From contig CAKREC010000054.1 in assembly GCA_934316925.1 (NCBI GenBank), positions 1 to 11,685 of the forward strand: a DNA stretch of 11,685 nt. Reading direction: 5' to 3'. The notes under the pieces were generated by a model. The model saw only the letters and a list, made by a program, of their open reading frames with translations, made no database searches and was not told the origin of the DNA. Source of the stretch: an uncultured Eubacterium sp. Its GTDB lineage: Bacteria > Bacillota > Clostridia > Lachnospirales > Lachnospiraceae. Position numbers and translations under genes: made by a program. Shown piece after piece: positions 6,320 to 11,685 of the stretch. Within the stretch, counting starts at the first letter, position 1. Each line of letters starts with the position of its first letter.

Positions 6320-7183
6320 ATGTGGATATTATATGCAATAGGTTCCTCTTTTTTCGCAGGAATTACGGCAATTCTGGCAAAATGCGGGATTAAAAAGACC
6401 GATTCGGATGTGGCTACGGCCATTCGAACGGTTATTGTACTGTTGTTTTCGTGGATCATGGTATGGATCACAGGATCCGGACGGGGGATTACCTCGATCA
6501 CTGCAAAGACGTTATGCTTTCTGATCTTATCTGGATTAGCAACCGGGGCATCCTGGCTGTGCTATTTCCATGCGCTGCAAAAAGGGGATATAAATAAAGT
6601 TGTTCCGATCGACAAATCCAGCACAGTACTGACGATTTTACTGGCGCTGATTTTTTTAGGAGAAGGTCTGACGGTTGGAAAAGCAGTTTCGGTCGTATTG
6701 ATCGGTGCCGGAACGATGCTTATGATCACAAAGAAAGAAGAAACACGGAAAGTGGATACGAAAAAGGACTGGCTGCTTTATGCGGTACTGTCGGCGGTAT
6801 TTGCCAGCCTTACCGCAATCCTTGGAAAGATTGGCATTGAAGGAGTGGATTCTAACCTTGGTACGGCGATCCGGACTACGGTTGTTTTATTGATGGCATG
6901 GTTGATGGTGATTTTCAAGAGAAAAGTGCAGCAGGTCAATCAGACGGAAAAGAAAGAACTGGGATTTATTGTGTTGTCGGGACTGGCAACCGGAGGTTCC
7001 TGGATGTGTTATTACCGCGCATTGCAGGAGGGACCGGCGAGTGTCGTTGTGCCGATTGACAAACTGAGTATTCTGGTTACGATCCTGTTCTCTTTTCTGG
7101 TATTTCATGAGAAACTTACCAAAAAGGCAGCGATTGGTCTTTGCTGCATTGTAGCAGGAACATTGTGGATGGTTATGCAATAA
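6320..7183 (+). CDS. EamA-family DMT transporter, tandem-duplicated half-size unit
   Basis: The protein has 287 residues and about ten predicted membrane helices in the cytoplasmic membrane. DMT/EamA proteins carry small metabolites; the substrate cannot be read here. It consists of two copies of one unit that align without gaps at a constant offset of 149 residues: ATAIRT-type at 33 and 182, LSGLATG at 70 and 219, VVPIDK at 94 and 243. Each half resembles the stand-alone ~140-residue single-EamA proteins (COG2510 type), with DS(D/N)..TAIRT, SGLATG.SW.CY..AL and VPIDK signatures. The ATG at 6320 has AGAGGAAG about nine bases upstream. An ATG at 6313 is in another frame and too close to that site. 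A GT-C-like membrane protein gene follows 26 bases later in the same operon. Confidence 0.88.
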   Translation: MWILYAIGSSFFAGITAILAKCGIKKTDSDVATAIRTVIVLLFSWIMVWITGSGRGITSITAKTLCFLILSGLATGASWLCYFHALQKGDINKVVPIDKSSTVLTILLALIFLGEGLTVGKAVSVVLIGAGTMLMITKKEETRKVDTKKDWLLYAVLSAVFASLTAILGKIGIEGVDSNLGTAIRTTVVLLMAWLMVIFKRKVQQVNQTEKKELGFIVLSGLATGGSWMCYYRALQEGPASVVVPIDKLSILVTILFSFLVFHEKLTKKAAIGLCCIVAGTLWMVMQ

Positions 7184-7209
7184 AGAACAGGTGCAGGGAG
7201 AAAAAAAGG

Positions 7210-8448
7210 ATGCAAGTTCAGACAGCAAAAAAATGCAATATTTCATATATCATTGTGCCTCTTAGCATTTTACTTGTGATGGTGTGTGTGATGATGTTTA
7301 CCGGTCTTTGGCCGTGGAAAGCGAATGTATATAATTCGTATTCCCTGCAGGCAAAAGCATGGTTGGAGGGGCGCCTGGATCTTGGGCAGAATTATGAATG
7401 GCTGGAGCTGGCGATACGAAATGGGAGATATTACGTGAGTTTTCCGCCGTTTCCATCGTATATGCTTCTTCCGTTTGTATGGATCTTTGGCGTGAATACA
7501 CCCGATCATATCATTGTGATGTTTGTTACGGTTGTCGGAGCCATTTATGCGATGAAGTTGTATCGTCATACGATGCGGACAAAAAAGCATATGGAATTTT
7601 TCGTTCTTTTGTTATATCTGGCGTCGGGGTATCTGTTTTTGGGAATGACAGGATATGTCTGGTTTATTGCTCAGAGTATGTGTTTTACGTTGTCTTTGAT
7701 GTCGTTGTACTATGCGGAGTGTGGAAAAGGCGGATGGGCATTGGGACTTTGGGCCTGTGCCGTGGGATGCCGTCCGATGGTTGCTGTTTATGGTCTGCTG
7801 ATCGCACGGATCTTGTGGAAACAATGGAAAAAACAGGATACCGGCAACACATTGAAAAACCTTGTTCAAAAGAAATGGTACTGGTGTATCGGAACTGGTC
7901 TTATTGCGATTTCTTACATGGTGCTCAATTATATGAGATTTGGCAGCGTGATCGAATTTGGACACAATTATTTACCGGAATTCACAAGAACATCAACCGG
8001 ACAATTTCATATTAGCTACTTTTGGAACAATCTAAAAAATTATCTCAGGCTGCCCAAGGCAGCATCGGATGGGGGGATGCTGCAGTTCTTTAATGCCGAT
8101 GGAATGGCATTCTGGTTTATTGCACCGATCTTTATTACGTTTTTGGGGGCCTTTTGTTATCGTATTGTAGTCTCCGTAAAAGAAAAAGACAGGCGCTGTC
8201 TGGACACGCTGGTGCTGATCCCGATTCTGGCTGCAGTACATGTGTTTATTCTGTGCTGTCATCGGACGCTGGGCGGCTGGCAGTTTGGCAACCGCTATCT
8301 GGTAGACCTTATGCCGTATTTATTTTATGGATATTTACAGTGGAAAGCAAAGACCGGCGATACGGTCAAATGGAACATTCCGATCATGGTGTGGGGATTT
8401 TCGATCAACTTATTGGGAACCGTACTGACTTATAATTATTGGATATAA
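7210..8448 (+). CDS. Polytopic membrane protein, GT-C glycosyltransferase-like
   Basis: ATG 7210 is chosen because GGGAG at 7196-7200 stands nine bases before it. The longer frame from 7141 would overlap the upstream gene and has no site. The resulting 412-residue protein has about nine to ten hydrophobic segments: helix 1 at about 12-32, then an external loop 34-80 with NSYSLQAKAWLEGRLDL and RYYVSFPPFPSYMLLP, then closely spaced helices, and NRYLVDLMPY at about 361-370 near the C-terminus. A first loop after TM1 with a xxxAxAWLxGRLxL pattern and a late RYLxDL motif are typical of polyprenyl-phosphate-sugar-using GT-C membrane proteins. No definite catalytic Asp-Asp or Asp-Glu pair was identified, so transferase activity is inference. 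It is co-transcribed with the EamA gene and ends on a strong terminator. Confidence 0.8.
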   Translation: MQVQTAKKCNISYIIVPLSILLVMVCVMMFTGLWPWKANVYNSYSLQAKAWLEGRLDLGQNYEWLELAIRNGRYYVSFPPFPSYMLLPFVWIFGVNTPDHIIVMFVTVVGAIYAMKLYRHTMRTKKHMEFFVLLLYLASGYLFLGMTGYVWFIAQSMCFTLSLMSLYYAECGKGGWALGLWACAVGCRPMVAVYGLLIARILWKQWKKQDTGNTLKNLVQKKWYWCIGTGLIAISYMVLNYMRFGSVIEFGHNYLPEFTRTSTGQFHISYFWNNLKNYLRLPKAASDGGMLQFFNADGMAFWFIAPIFITFLGAFCYRIVVSVKEKDRRCLDTLVLIPILAAVHVFILCCHRTLGGWQFGNRYLVDLMPYLFYGYLQWKAKTGDTVKWNIPIMVWGFSINLLGTVLTYNYWI

Positions 8449-8477
8449 AAAAACAGGGTGTCAAAACCCTGTTTTTT
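8448..8477. terminator. Strong bidirectional terminator between the membrane-protein operon and tRNA-Thr
   Basis: A perfect 12-bp stem, AAAAAACAGGGT (8448-8459) with ACCCTGTTTTTT (8466-8477), has a six-base loop. The U-tract forms in either direction. It overlaps the TAA of the membrane-protein gene and lies just past the 3' end of the minus-strand tRNA, so it serves both convergent units. Confidence 0.92.
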
Positions 8478-8484
8478 AAGTACA

Positions 8485-8557
8485 AGCTTCGAATGGGACT
8501 CGAACCCACGACCTACGCATTACGAATGCGCCGCTCTACCAACTGAGCCATCGAAGC
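8485..8557 (-). tRNA. tRNA-Thr (anticodon CGU)
   Basis: Read on the minus strand, the acceptor arm GCTTCGA pairs with TCGAAGC and is followed by discriminator T. The D-arm has TGGCTCAGTTGGTAGAGC, the anticodon loop TTCGTAA gives anticodon CGT (plus-strand 8522-8524), and the T-arm has GTGGGTTCGAGTCCCA. The length is 73 bases and CCA is not encoded. It is transcribed from the consensus promoter at 8601-8573. Confidence 0.96.
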
Positions 8558-8570
8558 ATGTTACCGTTAA

Positions 8571-8619
8571 AGATTATATAGTAGTTTTTTTGATTTGTCA
8601 AGAAAAGTCTGACACTTCC
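8571..8619. repeat. Left copy of the 49-bp direct repeat (target-site duplication of the IS)
   Basis: It is identical over 49 bases to 10579-10627; the flanking base on each side differs. The copies bracket the IS exactly. The repeat contains the complete promoter of tRNA-Thr. Long, variable target duplications are a known trait of IS1634, first described in Mycoplasma mycoides. Confidence 0.92.
8573..8601 (-). promoter_or_regulatory. Consensus promoter of tRNA-Thr
   Basis: On the minus strand, TTGACA (8601-8596), 17 bases, TATAAT (8578-8573): both hexamers and the spacing are perfect. Transcription would start near 8566, about nine bases before the mature 5' end of the tRNA. The promoter lies entirely inside the left direct repeat. 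Confidence 0.92.
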
Positions 8620-8657
8620 CGGGAGTTTGACACATTGAAATCAAAAAAAGTACTGCA

Positions 8658-8683
8658 AAGCCTTGAAACAGGCTTATTTTTTT
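8658..8683 (+). terminator. Left-end terminator within the IS
   Basis: AAGCCT (8658-8663) pairs with AGGCTT (8670-8675) over a six-base loop, followed by A and seven T (8677-8683). It would stop plus-strand transcripts entering from the left before they reach the transposase. Confidence 0.7.
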
Positions 8684-8726
8684 GTCAAATTTTTATTTTT
8701 AGTATATAGTAATATTTAGTGATATG

Positions 8727-8735
8727 TGTTATAAT
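8727..8735 (+). promoter_or_regulatory. Extended -10 promoter of the transposase gene
   Basis: TGT then a perfect TATAAT (8730-8735) lies 19 bases before the ATG, with no good -35. The leader would be very short, with AGAGGTGA at 8742-8749 as ribosome binding site. Confidence 0.5.
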
Positions 8736-8754
8736 AGTGACAGAGGTGATTATT

Positions 8755-10482
8755 ATGCGTATTACAACATCAAAATCAAAAAATTCCGAGTCATTTTATA
8801 TTACTCAGTCCTATACAAATGCCGAGGGGAAAAGTACTTCAAAAACTATCCGAAAATTAGGTACATTAGCCGAATTATCGGAGCAGCTCCATACGGATCG
8901 TGACGGAGTTGTTGAATGGGCAAATGAACAGGCTCGTCTTGAAACACTGAAATATAAAAGTGAAAAAGAGGATGCTGCTGTCATAGTTCCATTTCATTCC
9001 AACAGACTCATGGACTATAATAAGCAGAAACTTTTTTCTGGCGGATATCTTTTTCTTCAGTCCATTTACTATGGACTGAAACTTGATTCTGTCTGTCGAA
9101 AAATCAAAAGCAGGTATAAATTCGAGTATGATCTTAATGCGATTTTATCTGATTTAATTTATACAAGGGTTTTGGAACCTTCCAGCAAAAGTTCTTCCTT
9201 CCGTGCTGCCAAACAGTTCCTTGAGCCTCCAACTTATGAACTTCATGACGTGTACCGGGCTCTTTCTGTTCTTTCTTCTGAAATGGATTTTATTCAATCA
9301 GAAGTTTACAAAAATAGCTTTTTCCTCGGTGACAGAATGGATCGAATCCTTTATTATGATTGCACAAACTACTACTTTGAAATTGAGCAGGAGGATAGCG
9401 ATAGAAAATACGGAAAAAGCAAGGAACACCGTCCGAATCCTATTATTCAAATGGGACTTTTTACAGACGGAGACGGAATTCCGCTGGCTTTCTCGCTTTT
9501 CCCTGGAAACCAAAATGAACAGAAATCCTTAAAACCTTTAGAGACAAAGATTCTCCAGCAATTCGGATGCGACAGGTTTATCTATTGCAGTGACGCCGGG
9601 CTTGCTTCTGAAGATAACCGCGTCCTGAATCACATGGGACAACGGGCTTTCATCGTCACCCAGTCCATTAAAAAACTGCCTGCCGAAGACCGGGCATGGG
9701 CTTTAAACAAAACAGGTTTCAAACGTCTCTCAGATGATAAACCTGTTGATCTCACAAAGCTGACAGATGATGATAAGAACCAGCTTTATTATAAAGACGA
9801 ACCATTTACAACAAAACAACTGGATCAAAGACTAATCATAACCTACTCTCCTAAATATGCCGCTTACCAGAAAGCCATTCGTGCGGAGCAGATTTGTCGG
9901 GCAGAAAAGATGGTTGCAAATGGGTCGCTAAAAAAACAGCGTAAAAATCCAAACGATCCTGCAAGATTTGTAAATAAAGTAGCCGTAACCAAGGAAGGTG
10001 AAAAAGCTAAGATTCACTATTATCTCGATACGGATAAGATTATGGAAGAAGAAATGTATGATGGTCTTTATGCTGTATGTACAGACCTGCTCGATGATAA
10101 CGTTGCTGATATATTAAAAGTCAGCGAAGGCAGGTGGCAGATTGAAGACTGTTTCAGAACTATGAAAACAGACTTTGAAGCCAGACCTATGTACTTAAAC
10201 CGCGAAGACCGAATTAAGGCTCATTTCCTAACCTGTTTTCTTGCCCTGTTACATTTCAGGTTATTAAACCGCTCTCTGAAAGGAACTTATACTACGGAAC
10301 AACTACTTCATACTTTAAAGAGCATAAAATTTGCGGATGTAGAAGAGCAGGGTTTCATGCCGGTATATGAACGTCAAAAAATCACTGATGATCTCCATGA
10401 AACCTGTGGATTCAGAACAGACTATCAATTCATAACAAAACGAAAAATGAAAGGAATTCAGAAAAAAAGTAAACGAAGATAA
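8755..10482 (+). CDS. IS1634-family DDE transposase (IS4 superfamily)
   Basis: The start ATG 8755 follows AGAGGTGA (8742-8749); a GTG in frame at 8719 lies before the promoter -10 and is rejected. The protein has 575 residues. The N-terminus (MRITTSKSKNSESFYITQSY, then a KTIRKLGTLAEL stretch) is typical of IS1634 transposases. The RNase-H-like catalytic core gives a likely DDE triad: Asp202 in YYDCTNYYFE, Asp280 in IYCSDAGLAS, and Glu464 in GRWQIEDCFRTMK. The last is followed by the expected AHFLTCFLALLHFRLL segment. A beta-rich insertion with many Lys and Gln separates the second Asp from the Glu, as in IS4-type enzymes. No stop or frameshift is seen, so the protein is probably functional. 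The region carries no other gene. Confidence 0.93.
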   Translation: MRITTSKSKNSESFYITQSYTNAEGKSTSKTIRKLGTLAELSEQLHTDRDGVVEWANEQARLETLKYKSEKEDAAVIVPFHSNRLMDYNKQKLFSGGYLFLQSIYYGLKLDSVCRKIKSRYKFEYDLNAILSDLIYTRVLEPSSKSSSFRAAKQFLEPPTYELHDVYRALSVLSSEMDFIQSEVYKNSFFLGDRMDRILYYDCTNYYFEIEQEDSDRKYGKSKEHRPNPIIQMGLFTDGDGIPLAFSLFPGNQNEQKSLKPLETKILQQFGCDRFIYCSDAGLASEDNRVLNHMGQRAFIVTQSIKKLPAEDRAWALNKTGFKRLSDDKPVDLTKLTDDDKNQLYYKDEPFTTKQLDQRLIITYSPKYAAYQKAIRAEQICRAEKMVANGSLKKQRKNPNDPARFVNKVAVTKEGEKAKIHYYLDTDKIMEEEMYDGLYAVCTDLLDDNVADILKVSEGRWQIEDCFRTMKTDFEARPMYLNREDRIKAHFLTCFLALLHFRLLNRSLKGTYTTEQLLHTLKSIKFADVEEQGFMPVYERQKITDDLHETCGFRTDYQFITKRKMKGIQKKSKRR

Positions 10483-10508
10483 AACATTACTATATTTCGT
10501 GTATGCAG

Positions 10509-10556
10509 AAAAAAGTGCCACACCCCTTGTGTTTACAGGGATTGGGGCACTTTTTT
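10509..10556. terminator. Right-end bidirectional terminator of the IS
   Basis: AAAAAAGTGCC (10509-10519) pairs with GGCACTTTTTT (10546-10556), with a possible inner CCCT/AGGG stem. U-tracts form in both directions. It ends the transposase transcript and also faces the duplicated tRNA promoter that fires leftward from the right direct repeat. Confidence 0.88.
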
Positions 10557-10578
10557 AACTAACCAACTGTCAAAGATG

Positions 10579-10627
10579 AGATTATATAGTAGTTTTTTTG
10601 ATTTGTCAAGAAAAGTCTGACACTTCC
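10579..10627. repeat. Right copy of the 49-bp direct repeat (target-site duplication)
   Basis: It matches 8571-8619 over all 49 bases, offset 2,008 bp. It directly follows the IS and precedes the promoter of the CbiT-like gene, whose upstream region it presumably formed before the insertion. Confidence 0.92.
10581..10609 (-). promoter_or_regulatory. Duplicated tRNA-Thr promoter, now orphaned and firing into the IS
   Basis: The same TTGACA-N17-TATAAT as before the tRNA: -35 at 10609-10604, -10 at 10586-10581, minus strand. The expected start near 10574 lies inside the IS tip, and the next feature downstream is the bidirectional terminator at 10556-10509. Activity is inference from the perfect consensus. 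Confidence 0.75.
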
Positions 10628-10643
10628 TTTTTGAAATTTAAAG

Positions 10644-10652
10644 TGGTATACT
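10644..10652 (+). promoter_or_regulatory. Extended -10 promoter of the CbiT-like gene
   Basis: TGG then TATACT (10647-10652) forms an extended -10. TTGAAA at 10631-10636 is only ten bases away and so is not a proper -35. The promoter lies just outside the right direct repeat, so the IS insertion left it intact. Confidence 0.5.
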
Positions 10653-10687
10653 GATAACAGATTATTAATAGAACGGAGGCTCATACT

Positions 10688-11593
10688 ATGCAGAAGGAAA
10701 TTTTTAATAATAGTCAGGTGATCGCCTGGCTGCAGTATTTTTCAGAGAATACACAGGTGGATCTGGAACATGTGAAGATATTGGATATCACGAAAAAAAA
10801 CAAGAATATTATTCCGGCTGTAGAATCTCATCAAAGTGTGCTGGTTTTTACTGAGGCAGGACATGCTGACATTTTTTACCGTATGTACAATGCCGGACTG
10901 GGTCAGTGCGAGGTGATCTATAACGAGGGAAGTGAGCCAAGCGGTCCGATCAAGACAGATAAAGTAGCGGATATGATCGATCGTGGCATCAATGCTTCAG
11001 CGGGCATGATCATCGTGAATCCACATGCCAGAAGTACCGTGAAATTCGGCATGGATAACAGTGCTTTTGCACATGGAACGGTGCGTTATGTGGGATCTGA
11101 GATCCGGTCGATCATATTGTCCAAGATGCAGCTGGAAGTAGGGAAAAATGTGTGCGTGATTTCCGGAGAGTCTATTGCTGTGGAAACAGCGATTCATGAT
11201 GGCGAGGGAATGGTGATTGCCGTTGAATACAATCAGAATGATCGCAGTGCCCTGGAAGACAATGTCGACAAATTTGGTCTGAACAATGTTACGATCATTG
11301 ATCATGTGGATGAAGAATCGCTGAAGGGACTTCCCGTTCCAGATGTAACGATGCTGGTGGCTTCTGCCAGTATGGAACAGGAGATCCAATGTCTGCGCCG
11401 ATTGAATCCGAAGATGGAATTTGTTGTTTACACACTGGATTTTGTAGTGGCAGCCTCGATGCCGGAGATGTGTAAGCAGATGGGTATGGGAGAACCGGAG
11501 ATCGTGCAGATCGCAGTTTCCAAGCTGACCAGTAAGAATACATATGCGACAGAGCCTGCACCATGGATCATTTCTTTTGGTGGAGAACGATAG
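10688..11593 (+). CDS. Degenerate CobL/CbiE-CbiT-like (precorrin methylase-like) protein
   Basis: GGAGG at 10675-10679 precedes the ATG by eight bases. The protein has 301 residues. Residues about 40-130 resemble the C-terminal part of a CbiE-like domain (VLVFTEAGHADIFYRMY, GMIIVNPHA). The stretch DNSAFAHGTVRYVGSEIRSIILSKMQL around Glu138-Arg140 matches the CbiE-CbiT junction of CobL, where T-K-x-E-V-R is usual. The CbiT-like half (about 138-301) keeps the fold pattern: IAVEYNQND, NNVTIID, PDVTMLVASASMEQE, EIVQIAVSK and the final WIIS. The SAM-binding loop, normally D-x-G-x-G-x-G, reads ISGESIAVETA at 158-168, so the glycine motif and its Asp are lost. CbiT methylates and decarboxylates precorrin intermediates in B12 synthesis; this protein probably cannot bind SAM in the usual way. 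No cobalamin genes or riboswitch are near. Role unknown; family link by pattern recognition. Confidence 0.72.
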   Translation: MQKEIFNNSQVIAWLQYFSENTQVDLEHVKILDITKKNKNIIPAVESHQSVLVFTEAGHADIFYRMYNAGLGQCEVIYNEGSEPSGPIKTDKVADMIDRGINASAGMIIVNPHARSTVKFGMDNSAFAHGTVRYVGSEIRSIILSKMQLEVGKNVCVISGESIAVETAIHDGEGMVIAVEYNQNDRSALEDNVDKFGLNNVTIIDHVDEESLKGLPVPDVTMLVASASMEQEIQCLRRLNPKMEFVVYTLDFVVAASMPEMCKQMGMGEPEIVQIAVSKLTSKNTYATEPAPWIISFGGER

Positions 11594-11615
11594 TCCGAAA
11601 ATGATAAAACAGATG

Positions 11616-11663
11616 AAATCCCCTGCAAGAAGGATAGTACCCGTATTTTTGCAGGGGATTTTT
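11616..11663 (+). terminator. Terminator of the CbiT-like gene
   Basis: A perfect 13-bp stem, AAATCCCCTGCAA (11616-11628) with TTGCAGGGGATTT (11649-11661), has a 20-base loop and a T-run at 11659-11663. It stands 22 bases after the stop, so the gene is monocistronic. Confidence 0.88.
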
Positions 11664-11685
11664 ATGTGTTAACGTTCATGTCTGA

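Larger units (their letters stand above)
8620..10578 (+). mobile_element. Complete IS1634-family insertion sequence
   Basis: The element is 1,959 bp, bounded exactly by the 49-bp direct repeats. It carries one intact transposase gene and no passenger genes. The terminal inverted repeats are weak: TTTGACA at 8626-8632 and its complement TGTCAAA at 10568-10574, six and four bases from the tips. A hairpin terminator stands at each end (8658-8683 and 10509-10556), insulating the transposase from outside transcription. The element looks more A+T-rich than its surroundings. An intact gene and perfect repeats suggest a recent insertion. Confidence 0.85.

Noticed and set aside
7141..7209. Earlier in-frame ATG for the GT-C-like protein
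   Set aside because: It would overlap the EamA gene by 43 bases, lacks a ribosome site and adds a polar, unconserved-looking tail; ATG 7210 has GGGAG at ideal spacing.
7398..8015. 205-residue frame inside the GT-C-like gene
   Set aside because: It has no ribosome site and implausible composition, and lies wholly within a well-supported membrane-protein gene in another frame.
8571..8619. Direct repeat as att site of an integrative element at the tRNA
   Set aside because: There is no integrase, the repeat is in the 5' flank rather than the tRNA 3' end, and the segment between the copies is just a DDE-type IS.
8458..8709. Plus-strand open frame of 83 residues containing a WDSNPRP sequence
   Set aside because: It is the complement of tRNA-Thr and the IS left end; such frames arise from tRNA T-arms and are classic false genes.
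8719..8754. Upstream GTG start for the transposase
   Set aside because: It lies before the TATAAT of the gene's own promoter, and the ATG at 8755 begins the typical IS1634 N-terminus.
10628..10687. Cobalamin riboswitch before the CbiT-like gene
   Set aside because: The leader from the likely start to the ATG is only about 30 bases, too short for any riboswitch.

Overview
The window looks like a chromosomal segment of a gut-type Clostridia, most likely a member of the Lachnospiraceae; the genus cannot be fixed from sequence alone. The grounds are strong AGGAGG-type ribosome binding sites, Firmicutes-style intrinsic terminators, a tRNA without an encoded CCA, a CIRCE heat-shock operator, and the protein types present (GH36 alpha-galactosidase, a DUF5721-like protein, an HtpG with a long charged linker, an IS1634-family transposase).

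Left part (1-2914): the 3' end of a GH36 alpha-galactosidase gene, then 27 bases later a gene for an isoamylase/GlgX-like GH13 protein. The GH13 protein keeps the fold-level motifs of its family but has lost all three catalytic carboxylates, so it reads as a conserved pseudoenzyme. A bidirectional terminator closes the operon and also serves a convergent minus-strand gene for a 63-residue, six-cysteine microprotein.

Middle part (3110-6260): a DUF5721-like gene whose last codons carry a 17-of-18 match to the CIRCE (HrcA) operator. Directly after it come a TTGACA-N17-TATTAT promoter, htpG (Hsp90) and a co-transcribed 144-residue orphan. This suggests HrcA control of htpG.

Right-middle part (6270-8477): an operon of a DMT/EamA transporter, built as a gap-free tandem duplication of a half-size unit, and a polytopic membrane protein of GT-C-like appearance. 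It ends in a strong bidirectional terminator facing tRNA-Thr(CGU), which is encoded on the minus strand.

Right part (8571-11685): a complete, apparently intact IS1634-family insertion sequence of 1,959 bp (8620-10578), flanked by a perfect 49-bp direct repeat. The repeat contains the whole consensus promoter of tRNA-Thr. The insertion has therefore duplicated that promoter, and the second copy now fires into the right end of the IS, where a bidirectional terminator stands. Downstream is a monocistronic gene for a CobL/CbiE-CbiT-like (precorrin methylase) protein with a degenerate SAM-binding loop and no cobalamin genes nearby, closed by a strong terminator.

No CRISPR array, phage, toxin-antitoxin or defence system was seen. 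The most interesting signals are the two degenerate enzymes, the CIRCE-htpG link, the long target duplication with its mobilised promoter, and the Cys-rich microprotein.
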